From assembly GCA_030832065.1 (NCBI GenBank), contig JAURJV010000017.1:1-52002 (forward strand): a DNA stretch of 52,002 nucleotides, written 5' to 3'. A model generated the notes under the pieces. That model saw only the letters and a program-made list of their open reading frames with translations, had not been told where the DNA came from and did not search any database. Below are positions 1 to 9,851 of the stretch, one piece after another. The DNA comes from Rhodoluna sp. (GTDB taxonomy: Bacteria > Actinomycetota > Actinomycetes > Actinomycetales > Microbacteriaceae). A program made the translations under genes and the position numbers. How positions within the stretch are numbered: the stretch's first letter is position 1; the number at the start of each line of letters is the position of its first letter.

Positions 1-589
1 GAAGGTTGAAAGAAGTTCAATGAGGAAAACCAGCGGCAAAAATGCTGATGGAACTCCAGAAGGAATGAGTGCGGTCTTGAAGAAACCCATTCCGTGCTTT
101 TTGATCCCAGCGTAGATAAAAGTGACATAGGCACCAAGTGCCAGAACCAGAGGCAAACCAATTAGCGAGCTGCCGGCGATGTTTAGGGCTGGGATGATTC
201 CAGTTATGTTCATACCGAGCACCATGAAGAAAATTGTGGTCAGCAGAGGTAGGAAGCGATCGCCGTCCTTTTCACCAAGCTGATCGTGTGCGATGCTTCT
301 GCGAACGAATCCGACCGCAATTTCTCCCATCATCTGGAACCTAGATGGAACATACTGCTGGTTTGCATAACTCTTGGCGAAAGCTCTTGTCCAAGCCATG
401 ACCAGAACCAGAAGAAGTGTCAGCACAAGAAGGCGAATCAACATGATTCGGTTTATTTCAAAAGGTGTACCGGCAAAGAATATTGCCTCAGGATAGAACT
501 CGCCAATAGTAGGCGGAGCAAAGCCTCCATCGCCTTCTGCGACAGGCTTAACAACGGCGTTAAGCAGCGACAACGTTTGAGCGAACAGC
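1..589 (-). CDS. atpB: F0F1 ATP synthase subunit a, 3' truncated by window edge; start codon uncertain (CTG ~589 or TTG 573)
   Basis: Reverse-strand translation ...FAPPTIGEFYPEAIFFAGTPFEINRIMLIRLLVL...GIKKHGMGFFKTALIPSGVPSAFLPLVFLIELLSTF, the typical AtpB sequence; not in the ORF track because it runs off the edge. Confidence 0.9.
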
Positions 590-732
590 TTCGTCTCCTG
601 TTTTCGGGGCAAGGCGGATTAGACCTCGCGGCGATTTACAGTGCTTTTTCGCTGCAACTAGTGCAAGCGATGTCTAAATGTTATCAGTATCGGAGGGGCC
701 CAAATCCGCTTAACCAGCGAAATATGCAAAAT

Positions 733-1116
733 CTAGGGCAATTTTGTAGCTGGTGAGAACCTGGCTTTGGTAACTAGCCAAATGTCCAAAAGTAAGCCGA
801 AAATCACTGTGGCCACCAAGCTGAAGAACAGTACGGGGCCGGCGGCTCGGTCAAACCAATCAACCTGCTTCAGGAAGCCAAAGAGAATTAGAAAAAGCAC
901 CATCTTGATCACCCAGCCACCTAGGACCATGGCCATCATTACCCCCAGGTTGAACTTTGAGCCAATGTAAACACTCAGCGCAGTAAGCCCAGAAAAGACA
1001 AAAGCCATAACACTGCCTGTCAAACCAGCCCAAACTCCGTTAATTCCGGCAACAAAATAACCAATCAGGGAACCTAAGGCGGCTACTAGCAGGGTCAGCC
1101 CAAATCCATATTTCAT
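733..1116 (-). CDS. AtpI-like small membrane protein upstream of atpB
   Basis: ORF 733..1236 trimmed to the internal ATG at 1116 (MKYGFGLTLLVAALGSLIGYFVAG...); four predicted TM segments; position between wecA and atpB. Confidence 0.7.
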   Translation of the reverse strand: MKYGFGLTLLVAALGSLIGYFVAGINGVWAGLTGSVMAFVFSGLTALSVYIGSKFNLGVMMAMVLGGWVIKMVLFLILFGFLKQVDWFDRAAGPVLFFSLVATVIFGLLLDIWLVTKARFSPATKLP

Positions 1117-1141
1117 GACTCTGCCTAGGACGCTCTGGACG

Positions 1142-2263
1142 CTATCTTGCAACTGCCTTGGCCTTTCTGGTGCGGTATTTGATGAGTGCCGGCCAAATTG
1201 TGTAAAGCAGTGAAGCCCCAATCGAAGTAACAGCAAACAGGACTACCCACATCAAATCCGTAAGGAACAGCAGCAGGCAGCTCACTGAAACCGAAGCACT
1301 CCAGAAGTAAAAGACCAGGACAGAACCAAGGTGAGAGTGACCGAAATCTTGAAGCCGGTGATGCAGGTGACGTCGATCCGCTGCGAAGGGTGACTTTCCA
1401 GCCGCCAGTCTTCTAACTACGGCGAGGGCAAAATCCAGTAGCGGCAAAATCAAAATTGAGATTGGCAAAATTAGTGGCAGCACAGCCGGGACTAAGTCGT
1501 CTCGATTTAGTGAGGCAGGGTCGATCTGACCGGTCACAGTAAGAGCCGAAGTGGTCATCAGCAAACCTAAGAGTAAAGCTCCCCCGTCACCCATAAATAT
1601 CTTGGCTGGACGCCAGTTGTGTGGCAGGAATCCAATACACATACCTATCACGATGGCCGAGAGCATTGTGGCCAGGTTGAAGTAGTTGGTCGGTGAAACC
1701 TGTTGCGCGAGCAAATAAGAGTAAATAAAGAAGACGATGGTTCCAATCAGTACTACACCCGCTACAAGTCCATCCAGTCCATCGATGAAGTTGACCGCAT
1801 TCATGATGAGCACTGCGATAAAAATTGTTACAACAAACGAAACCCCAAAGGACCCAACCGTAATTCCAAATATTGGAAGGGATACTATTTGAACTCCATT
1901 CCAAGCTAGAACTCCTGCCGCCATAAACTGCCCGGCTAGTTTTAGCGTCCAGTCCAAGTCATACAGGTCATCTAAGAAGCCAATCAGCATAATGATTAGT
2001 GCCGACGCCGCGATAGCAAGAATTGGTAGTGGATCACTGAAAACTACATCAAACCAGCCAATCGGTGCGGCAATCAAAAGCGAAACAACAAATCCCAGGA
2101 ACATCGCAACACCACCGATACGTGGAGTCGGCTTCTCGTGCATATCTCTGCTTCGGATAGCCTTCGGATAGATGTTGTATTTAACTGCCAGTTTGCGAAC
2201 TAGAAATGTTGCCAGGTAGGTGACTACCCCGGCAACAGCCATCAAAAGTAAATAGGCTCTCAA
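1142..2263 (-). CDS. wecA: Undecaprenyl-phosphate GlcNAc-1-phosphate transferase (MraY/WecA/TagO family)
   Basis: NAVNFIDGLDGL, FMGDGGALLLG and HHRL motifs in a polytopic protein. Confidence 0.9.
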   Translation of the reverse strand: MRAYLLLMAVAGVVTYLATFLVRKLAVKYNIYPKAIRSRDMHEKPTPRIGGVAMFLGFVVSLLIAAPIGWFDVVFSDPLPILAIAASALIIMLIGFLDDLYDLDWTLKLAGQFMAAGVLAWNGVQIVSLPIFGITVGSFGVSFVVTIFIAVLIMNAVNFIDGLDGLVAGVVLIGTIVFFIYSYLLAQQVSPTNYFNLATMLSAIVIGMCIGFLPHNWRPAKIFMGDGGALLLGLLMTTSALTVTGQIDPASLNRDDLVPAVLPLILPISILILPLLDFALAVVRRLAAGKSPFAADRRHLHHRLQDFGHSHLGSVLVFYFWSASVSVSCLLLFLTDLMWVVLFAVTSIGASLLYTIWPALIKYRTRKAKAVAR

Positions 2264-2961
2264 CTGACTGGGCTCTCCAGAAGATCACCAATCACGGATC
2301 TGATCTTCGCCTCACTCAGCGCACCACTTCTAATTACCTTTACCTTTCCAGAGACACTGTGATTTCCTGCAGCGTCATAGGAATCAACCAGATCGGTCAT
2401 GTCCAAAATAGTTGATGCCTCACCCTTGGGTGAATTACCGGCATCAAGATAAACCGCAACTGAGTCTTGGAGATAGTCAAAAGCTTGTTGACAGGTGGTG
2501 GCAGCTGGTTGACCAGTCAGGTTGGCACTGGATACAGCTAGCGGTCCGGTCTCCTCAATCAACGCCAAAGTGATTTTGTGATCAGGGACTCTAATTGCAA
2601 CGGTTCCCCTGGTTTCACCCAGATCCCAATCAAGCGAAGGCTGAGCTTTGAAAATCATAGTAAGTGCACCAGGCCAAAAGGTTTCAGCAAGTGAAACGGC
2701 AGCTTCTGGTAAAGATTCGATAAGAGCTCTAGCTTGGGATAGTCCGGTAACCAGAACCGGTGGTGGCGACTGTCGGCCACGACCCTTTGCATCTAATAGT
2801 GCTTGAACCGCTTCCGGCGAAAAAGCATTTGCTGCTATTCCATAAACCGTATCGGTTGGTAACACCACTAGCTCTGTTCTACCAAGAGCAACTTTTGCTA
2901 ATCGCATACCGGTAAGTAAATCGGTATCAACTGAACAGTCAAAGATCTTCTGCATAGACAC
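2260..2961 (-). CDS. L-threonylcarbamoyladenylate synthase (Sua5/YciO/YrdC)
   Basis: LPTDTVYGIAANAF...AVRVPDH...SSANLTG family motifs. Confidence 0.9.
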   Translation of the reverse strand: MSMQKIFDCSVDTDLLTGMRLAKVALGRTELVVLPTDTVYGIAANAFSPEAVQALLDAKGRGRQSPPPVLVTGLSQARALIESLPEAAVSLAETFWPGALTMIFKAQPSLDWDLGETRGTVAIRVPDHKITLALIEETGPLAVSSANLTGQPAATTCQQAFDYLQDSVAVYLDAGNSPKGEASTILDMTDLVDSYDAAGNHSVSGKVKVIRSGALSEAKIRSVIGDLLESPVS

Positions 2962-2964
2962 CTC

Positions 2965-3816
2965 CTATCGACGAGCACTAACAGCACGGTCACGCCCAGC
3001 TAAATCCTGATGAGTAATAACTTCTTGCCACCCTGTAGCCAATAGTATTGCCCGAACCGACTCCCCCTGCATATCTGCGTGTTCTATCACCAGTCGGCCC
3101 CCTGGTTTCAGCAGTCGCTTAGCGGTGACTTCAACTTTTCGAACAATATCTAATCCATCATTACCGCCGTAAAGCGCTAACTTGGGGTCGTGCAGTTGAA
3201 CTTCAGGATAGATCGGCACCATGTCATCCGGAATGTATGGTGGGTTTGAAATTACCAGATCTACTTGGCCATCTAGATCTGGAAAGGCATCAGCTAAATC
3301 GCCTTGACGAAGTTCAGCTTTCGGCCCGTATTTAGCAAAGTTTCGCTCCGTGTATTTCATCGCATCGATACTGAGCTCGCAAGCAAACACTCTAGAACTG
3401 GGAAGTTCAACGGCTATCGATAGCGCAATCGCTCCAGAGCCGGTCGCCAGATCAACCACGATAGGTCTTTCAACTTGCATGTCGCGAATCAGATCGATTG
3501 CAATACCAGTGACCACTTCGGTTTCAAATCTTGGCACGAAAACTCCCGGGCCAACTTCTAGTTCTAGTTTTCTAAAAGCTGCAGTACCGGTCAGATGTTG
3601 TAGCGGGAATCTCTCTTCCCTCTTGGTAACAAGAAGGTCGAAGTCATTAACCTGATCCTCACTGAGCTGCTCACCAGCAATAGCTTTAGCCAATACTTCA
3701 CCACGATTTATGCCAAGGAAAAAAGCCAGCAGTAACTCTGCATCCGCTTGGTGAGATTCAATACCAGCTTCAGCAAACCTTCGGCTTGCTTCAGTTAGCA
3801 CTGCAGCGAATTTCAT
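2965..3816 (-). CDS. prmC: Peptide chain release factor N5-glutamine methyltransferase
   Basis: VVDLATGSGAIALSIA and ISNPPYIP motifs; adjacent to prfA. Confidence 0.93.
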   Translation of the reverse strand: MKFAAVLTEASRRFAEAGIESHQADAELLLAFFLGINRGEVLAKAIAGEQLSEDQVNDFDLLVTKREERFPLQHLTGTAAFRKLELEVGPGVFVPRFETEVVTGIAIDLIRDMQVERPIVVDLATGSGAIALSIAVELPSSRVFACELSIDAMKYTERNFAKYGPKAELRQGDLADAFPDLDGQVDLVISNPPYIPDDMVPIYPEVQLHDPKLALYGGNDGLDIVRKVEVTAKRLLKPGGRLVIEHADMQGESVRAILLATGWQEVITHQDLAGRDRAVSARR

Positions 3817-4895
3817 TACGAAGCTTCTCCGAGCGCTGCCAATCTGGCTTCCTCATCGGCTGCGATGGCTGACTGAACTACTGGTTCAAGTGCTCCATCC
3901 ATGACCTGATCCAGGTTGTATGACTTGTAACCGGTGCGGTGATCGGCAATTCGGTTCTCCGGGAAGTTGTAGGTACGGATTCGTTCACTTCGGTCAACAG
4001 TTCTAACCTGAGACTTTCTAGCCGCTGACTGCTCCGCATCAATTGCTTCTTGCTGGGCAGCTAACAACCTTGCCCGAAGCACGCGCATGGCGGCTTCACG
4101 GTTTTGCAACTGTGACTTCTCATTCTGCATCGAAACCACAATTCCGGTTGCCAAGTGTGTGATTCGAACCGCGGAGTCAGTCGTATTTACCGATTGACCA
4201 CCGGGACCGGAGGATCGGAAAACATCGATACGGATATCGTTAGGGCTGATTTCAACTTCTTCAGGCTCATCAACTTCAGGGAAGACTAGTACGCCAGCTG
4301 CGGAGGTGTGGATTCGTCCTTGAGTTTCAGTAACCGGAACGCGCTGAACTCGGTGAACTCCACCCTCGTATTTCAGATGAGCCCAAACTCCTTCAGCGGG
4401 ATCGGTTGAGTTACCTTTGATAGCCAACTGGACATCTTTGTAACCACCAAGATCAGATTCGTTCTTATCGAGAATCTCAGTTTTCCAACCCTTGCTGTTT
4501 GAGTACTGGATATACATTCTCAAAAGATCGGCTGCAAACAGAGCAGATTCCGCTCCACCTTCACCAGCTTTAATTTCCATGATGACATCACGGCCATCAT
4601 CGGGGTCTCGAGGAATAAGTAGTCTTCGAAGTTTCTCGTTTGCTTCGTGGAGTTTTTCTTCCAAACTGGGAATTTCTGCTGCAAACTCTTCGTCTTCTTT
4701 GGCCATGTCTCTGGCAGCGTTCAGGTCATCCTGAATCGAATTGACCTGGTGATAAGCCGTGACGATAGCGTTTAGTTCCGCATATCTTCTATTTAGCCTC
4801 TTGGCCAACGCTGGGTTGGCATGGACAGAAGCATCAGATAGCTGACTTTGCAGTTCTTCATGCTCAGCCAGCAAAGCCTGGACTGAACTTAGCAT
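3816..4895 (-). CDS. prfA: Peptide chain release factor 1
   Basis: [23 protein letters not shown] motif; [17 protein letters not shown]. Confidence 0.96.
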   Translation of the reverse strand: MLSSVQALLAEHEELQSQLSDASVHANPALAKRLNRRYAELNAIVTAYHQVNSIQDDLNAARDMAKEDEEFAAEIPSLEEKLHEANEKLRRLLIPRDPDDGRDVIMEIKAGEGGAESALFAADLLRMYIQYSNSKGWKTEILDKNESDLGGYKDVQLAIKGNSTDPAEGVWAHLKYEGGVHRVQRVPVTETQGRIHTSAAGVLVFPEVDEPEEVEISPNDIRIDVFRSSGPGGQSVNTTDSAVRITHLATGIVVSMQNEKSQLQNREAAMRVLRARLLAAQQEAIDAEQSAARKSQVRTVDRSERIRTYNFPENRIADHRTGYKSYNLDQVMDGALEPVVQSAIAADEEARLAALGEAS

Positions 4896-6400
4896 TATTC
4901 TCCGTCTGAACCAGTTGGGACCGGCATTGACTTCTGCACCATCATCAGGAACTCAACGTTGCTCTTAGTTTCCTTCAAACGGTTTAGGACAAGTTCAAGT
5001 GCCTGCTGCTGCTCAAGACCGGCTAGAGCGCGGCGAAGTTTCCAAACAATCTTGGTCTCATCAGGGTTCATCAACATCTCTTCACGGCGAGTACCGGAGG
5101 CGTTGACGTCAACAGCAGGGAAGATTCTCTTGTCAGCCAACTGGCGTGACAGACGAAGTTCCATGTTTCCAGTTCCCTTGAACTCTTCGAAGATAACTTC
5201 ATCCATCTTCGAACCAGTTTCAACCAGAGCAGTAGCAAGGATGGTGAGTGATCCACCATCTTCAATGTTTCTAGCTGCACCAAAGAAACGCTTCGGTGGG
5301 TAAAGTGCTGATGAGTCAACACCACCGGAGAGAATACGTCCAGAGGCTGGAGCTGAAAGGTTGTAGGCGCGACCTAGACGGGTAATTGAGTCAAGTAGCA
5401 CAACTACGTCGTGACCCATCTCAACTAGGCGTTTGGCACGCTCAATCGCAAGTTCGGCGACCGTGGTGTGATCTTCAGCTGGACGGTCAAAAGTCGAAGC
5501 AATGACTTCACCCTTAACTGTTCGCTGCATGTCAGTAACTTCTTCAGGGCGCTCATCAACTAGAACCACCATAAGGTGAACCTCAGGGTTGTTAGCGCTG
5601 ATTGAATTAGCAATTGCCTGAAGTACCAGTGTCTTACCTGCCTTTGGCGGTGAAACGATCAGTCCACGCTGACCCTTACCGATTGGGGCAACCAGGTCGA
5701 TGATTCTGGTGCTGAGCTTGTTTGGCTCAGTCTCGAGACGAAGACGGGTCTGTGGGTATAAAGGAGTTAGTTTTCCAAACTCAACACGATTAGCAGCCTG
5801 CTCTGGAGGTAGCCCGTTGATCGAGTCAATTCGAACTAGCGCGTTGAACTTCTGGCGACCTTGGTTTTCACCTTCACGTGGCTGACGGATGGCACCAATA
5901 ACGGCGTCACCTTTACGCAGTGAATACTTCTTTACCTGACCAAGCGAAACATAAACATCGTTAGGGCCAGCTAGGTATCCGCTGGTGCGAACGAATGCGT
6001 AGTTATCAAGAATGTCCAAGATACCGGCGACAGTGATTAGAACATCGTCAGGAGAAATCTCTGGCTCTGCTTCTTCACGGTCATTTCGGTTTCCACGGTT
6101 ATTGCGATCACGATCACGGAAGCGATCGTTGCGGTTACGATTACGGTTGCGGTTCCTTGAGTTGTTGTTTGGACGCTCAGGACGCTCGGTGTCGTATTCG
6201 CGAGCCGGACGGTCAGTCTTTGGCTCTTCTGAAGTTTCTGAAGTTTTCTCAACCTTAGGTGCTTCTACCTTTGGCTCCGCTGCCTCACTGGACTTACGCG
6301 CGCGGGTAGGTTTCTTAGCTTCGGTTGGTGCCTCTGATGTTTCCGCAGAAGTTACTCTTCTGGTTCTCTTTGGCGTAGTTTCTTTTTGGATTTCATCCAT
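4895..6400 (-). CDS. rho: Transcription termination factor Rho with N-terminal low-complexity Arg/Asn-rich region
   Basis: [17 protein letters not shown] Walker [41 protein letters not shown]. Confidence 0.96.
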   Translation of the reverse strand: MDEIQKETTPKRTRRVTSAETSEAPTEAKKPTRARKSSEAAEPKVEAPKVEKTSETSEEPKTDRPAREYDTERPERPNNNSRNRNRNRNRNDRFRDRDRNNRGNRNDREEAEPEISPDDVLITVAGILDILDNYAFVRTSGYLAGPNDVYVSLGQVKKYSLRKGDAVIGAIRQPREGENQGRQKFNALVRIDSINGLPPEQAANRVEFGKLTPLYPQTRLRLETEPNKLSTRIIDLVAPIGKGQRGLIVSPPKAGKTLVLQAIANSISANNPEVHLMVVLVDERPEEVTDMQRTVKGEVIASTFDRPAEDHTTVAELAIERAKRLVEMGHDVVVLLDSITRLGRAYNLSAPASGRILSGGVDSSALYPPKRFFGAARNIEDGGSLTILATALVETGSKMDEVIFEEFKGTGNMELRLSRQLADKRIFPAVDVNASGTRREEMLMNPDETKIVWKLRRALAGLEQQQALELVLNRLKETKSNVEFLMMVQKSMPVPTGSDGE

Positions 6401-6423
6401 GTGGTTATGACTCTTTCTTGTAT

Positions 6424-6529
6424 GGCAATTGGTTTCAGTGTTTGAGGTGAATTGCCTGGATGCATGACCCCTGTCATGCGGTATCCGTAAGGTTTACGGG
6501 ATTTAGTACAAAATCGCTAGGAACTAGCG
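6424..6529 (-). promoter_or_regulatory. thrB-rho intergenic / rho leader with four consecutive inverted repeats
   Basis: ggcaatt(6424-6430)...aattgcc(6450-6456); gcatgac-ccct-gtcatgc (6462-6479); ccgtaa-ggt-ttacgg (6485-6499); cgctag-gaa-ctagcg (6515-6529). Confidence 0.55.
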
Positions 6530-7459
6530 GTACTCCATTACTGTAGCACCTTTGAAATCAACCGCCAACAATAATGGTCGCCATTGTGGGAAGTTTTTTG
6601 CTGAAAGCCTTGCTGCGGCTAGCCTTTGGGCGGGATCGCTAGAGAGCACTAGGACAGATGGCCCAGCTCCAGAGACCACTGCGGCGTGCCCTTCAGCCCG
6701 TAATGCGGTTATTAGAGCCTGAGTTTCAGGCATTGCGGAGGCACGATAGGACTGGTGCAGTCTGTCTTCGGTAGCCGCTAAGAGCAGTTCTGGTGATTGA
6801 GTCAGTGCTGCCACTAGAAGTGCAGATCTGGACAGATTGAATACAGCATCGTCATGAGAAACCGACTCTGGCTGCAGACTTCTAGCTAACTCAGTAGACA
6901 TCTTATTTTTCGGGACTAACACTAAAGGTGATACTCCGCGGTGAACAAAGAGTTTCTTGTGTTTCGGACCGGATGCATCCTGCCAAGCGATGTTCAGTCC
7001 ACCAAAGAGTGAAGGTGCAACGTTGTCTGGGTGACCTTCGATATCGGTGGCTAACTTGAGCATTAGCGCAGAATCTAATTCAGCAACGCCTTCGAGTAAA
7101 CCTTTAGCCGCCATGATTCCAGCCACCACAGCGGCACCCGAGGAGCCCATGCCCCTGCCGTGTGGAATGTAATTGTGGGCAACAATTCGCATACCGGGCA
7201 TCGGTATGCGAAGTTCAGCAAAGGTATGAGCAATTGCTCGAACTATCAAATTGGTTTCATCGGTTGGAACTTCGCCCTCGCCCTCACCTAAAACCTGAAC
7301 CTGAATATCTGTGGCATCAACTGTTTCAACTTCAAGTTCATCGTAAAAAGATAAAGCTAAACCCAAGGTGTCAAAACCTGGCCCCAAGTTAGCGGTGGTG
7401 GCTGGCACCTTAACAATTACCTTGCGTCCAATCATGGAATTCAGTTCACCAAATTTCAT
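6524..7459 (-). CDS. thrB: Homoserine kinase
   Basis: GHMP kinase motif HGRGMGSSGAAVVAG; follows thrC. Confidence 0.94.
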   Translation of the reverse strand: MKFGELNSMIGRKVIVKVPATTANLGPGFDTLGLALSFYDELEVETVDATDIQVQVLGEGEGEVPTDETNLIVRAIAHTFAELRIPMPGMRIVAHNYIPHGRGMGSSGAAVVAGIMAAKGLLEGVAELDSALMLKLATDIEGHPDNVAPSLFGGLNIAWQDASGPKHKKLFVHRGVSPLVLVPKNKMSTELARSLQPESVSHDDAVFNLSRSALLVAALTQSPELLLAATEDRLHQSYRASAMPETQALITALRAEGHAAVVSGAGPSVLVLSSDPAQRLAAARLSAKNFPQWRPLLLAVDFKGATVMEYR

Positions 7460-8541
7460 GTGTTCCGCTCCAAGCCAAGTAGCTCTGCAACCTCAGCTGC
7501 ATTTTTGGAACACGAGGTTGGTTTTACTTCTTCACCGTGCTCATCTTTCAAAGCCCAACCCACATCTTTCAAACCGTGGCCAGTAACTGTGATTACGATC
7601 TTGGCACTCGCTGGCAACTTGCCTAACTTGGCAAACTTCAAAAGTCCCGCTGCTCCGGTAGCAGATGAGGGTTCGACAAACACTCCAACTTCATTGGATA
7701 AGTATCTGTGCATCCAGAGAATTTCAGCGTCGGTTACTGTGTCAAATTCACCACCCGAAACTTCCTTAGCCTTCATCGCCAGATCCCACGAAGCTGGGTT
7801 GCCAATCCTAATCGCGGTTGCGATTGTCTCGGGGTTTGCGATTGGGTGCCCCGCAATAAATGGCGCTGCCCCTTCGGCTTGAAAGCCAAGCTGCTTAGGT
7901 AAGTCTTTGATGAATCCATCCCGCTGTAATTCAAGATAGCCCTTGAAATAAGCCGAGTAGTTACCGGCATTACCCACCGGCATCACGTGATAGTCAGGAG
8001 CAAAGCCCAAGTTGTCGAATACCTCAAAACTGGCGGTCTTCTGTCCTTCCAAACGGTCAGGGTTCACCGAGTTGACCAAATGAACAGCGTAATTTTCGCT
8101 GAGATCCCTAGCCAGCACTAAACAGTCATCAAAGTTTCCTTGAACCTGCAGAATGTGAGCTTTGTGGGCGATGGCCTGGGCTAACTTACCCAGAGTAATT
8201 TTTCCCTCAGGGATCAGTACAACGGATTTGATTCCAGCTTTTGCCGCATAAGCCGCAGCACTGGCTGAGGTGTTTCCGGTCGAAGCACAAATGACTGCTC
8301 TTGCCCCGTGAGCGATTGCCTTAGAGACAGCCATAGTCATTCCACGGTCTTTGAATGAGCCAGTTGGGTTCATTCCTTCAACTTTTAACCAAACTTCATT
8401 GACCCCAAAGAGCTTGGCTAACACTGGCGCGTGCACCAGTGGGGTTCCACCTTCGCCAAGAGTTATGACAGGCGCGCTCCTGTCGATGTCTAGTCGATCA
8501 ATGTATTCCGCGATAACACCGCGCCACTGCTTAGCCATCAC
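7456..8541 (-). CDS. thrC: Threonine synthase
   Basis: PLP-binding EGMNPTGSFKDRGM; CASTGNTSASAAAYAAKAG. Confidence 0.95.
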   Translation of the reverse strand: MMAKQWRGVIAEYIDRLDIDRSAPVITLGEGGTPLVHAPVLAKLFGVNEVWLKVEGMNPTGSFKDRGMTMAVSKAIAHGARAVICASTGNTSASAAAYAAKAGIKSVVLIPEGKITLGKLAQAIAHKAHILQVQGNFDDCLVLARDLSENYAVHLVNSVNPDRLEGQKTASFEVFDNLGFAPDYHVMPVGNAGNYSAYFKGYLELQRDGFIKDLPKQLGFQAEGAAPFIAGHPIANPETIATAIRIGNPASWDLAMKAKEVSGGEFDTVTDAEILWMHRYLSNEVGVFVEPSSATGAAGLLKFAKLGKLPASAKIVITVTGHGLKDVGWALKDEHGEEVKPTSCSKNAAEVAELLGLERNT

Positions 8542-9851
8542 TCCCCCTCAACCCGAATCACCGAGGTGATTTGTTCGACTGCTGGACTGGAACGAAGTTC
8601 TGCTACCACTTCAGCTAAAGCTTTATCAGTTGCTAGGTGAGTTCCAATTTCAAGCCAAGCGGTGGTTTCCGCTTCAATCATTTTGGAACTCTGTTCAACC
8701 ATCTCAATCGAAACGTCGTGTTTCGCGAAAATGTTTGCAACCTGGGCTAACACACCTGGTTGATCCGAAACTTCAAGGGTGATCTGGTACCTGGTGTGGA
8801 TGCGACTGATCGGTAAGACGGCAAGATCGGCATGCACCGAATCAGCAAGACCAGGACCACCAGCCACATGTCGTTTGGCTGCAGAAACTAAATCACCCAT
8901 TACCGCCGAGGCTGTTTGCAAACCACCGGCACCTGACCCATAAAACATAAGTGAACCGGCTGCTTCAGCTTCAACGAAGACAGCGTTGAATGCCCCGTGA
9001 ACCGAAGCCAGTGGGTGCTCAACTGGAATCATCGCGGGATACACTCGAACCGAAATGCCTTCGGGATCATCACCGTCAGCGGCGATTTTTTCACACATCG
9101 CCAGAAGCTTGATGACATAGCCATCACGTTTAGCTGCCGCAACCTGTTCGCTGGTGATCTTGGTTATACCTTCACGGTAAACCTTGTCCATTGGAACTTC
9201 GGTGTGGAAAGCCAGCGATGCCAAGATAGCTGCCTTCTGTGCGGCGTCATAACCTTCCAGGTCTAAATCCGGATCAGCTTCAAGGTAGCTCAAGCGGTCT
9301 GCTTCAGCGATGGCTTCCTTTAGTGATGTGCCAAGGGTGTGCATGCGATCCAAAATGAAGTTGGTTGAACCATTTACGATGCCCATAATGCGTTTCACCT
9401 TGTCGCCAGCTAGCGACTCACGAAGTGGGCGAATTATCGGAATTGCTCCTGCAACTGCCGCTTCAAAATAGAGCTGAGCCCCCACTTGCTCGGCAGCATC
9501 GAAAAGCTCTGCTCCATTATTGGCTAGCAGCGCTTTGTTCGCTGTGATCACATCACAACCCGAGTTCAGTGCCTGCAGAATTAGAGTTCTAGCCGGTTCA
9601 ATTCCACCCATTACTTCAATCACAATGTCAGCGCTAAGAATTAGTGGCTCGGCAGTTGTGGTAATCAGATTTTCTGGAATCTGGTAGTCGCGTTTAGCAT
9701 TTTTGTCTCTGACTAAAACACCAACCAGTTCAAGTTCGGCCCCCACTCGCATGGCGAGCTCTTTTTTATTTTCGATAAGAATTTTTGCTACTTGGGAACC
9801 AACTGAACCTGCTCCCAGTAGAGCTATCTTTAGCGGACGATACTCAATCAT
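8538..9851 (-). CDS. hom: Homoserine dehydrogenase with C-terminal ACT domain
   Basis: LLGAGSVGSQVA, ANKALLA, GIVNGSTNFIL, C-terminal ACT (YQITLEVSDQPGVLAQVANIF). Confidence 0.95.
   Translation of the reverse strand: MIEYRPLKIALLGAGSVGSQVAKILIENKKELAMRVGAELELVGVLVRDKNAKRDYQIPENLITTTAEPLILSADIVIEVMGGIEPARTLILQALNSGCDVITANKALLANNGAELFDAAEQVGAQLYFEAAVAGAIPIIRPLRESLAGDKVKRIMGIVNGSTNFILDRMHTLGTSLKEAIAEADRLSYLEADPDLDLEGYDAAQKAAILASLAFHTEVPMDKVYREGITKITSEQVAAAKRDGYVIKLLAMCEKIAADGDDPEGISVRVYPAMIPVEHPLASVHGAFNAVFVEAEAAGSLMFYGSGAGGLQTASAVMGDLVSAAKRHVAGGPGLADSVHADLAVLPISRIHTRYQITLEVSDQPGVLAQVANIFAKHDVSIEMVEQSSKMIEAETTAWLEIGTHLATDKALAEVVAELRSSPAVEQITSVIRVEGE

Noticed and set aside
286-756. 156-aa plus-strand ORF
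   Set aside because: Antisense to atpB and intergenic region; no recognisable domain.
1587-1904. 105-aa minus-strand ORF
   Set aside because: Alternative reading frame inside wecA; Trp/His-rich nonsense-like composition.
6012-6410. 132-aa plus-strand ORF, Arg/Leu/Ser-rich
   Set aside because: Antisense to the low-complexity 5' part of rho; composition is a mirror artefact of the repeated Arg/Asn codons.
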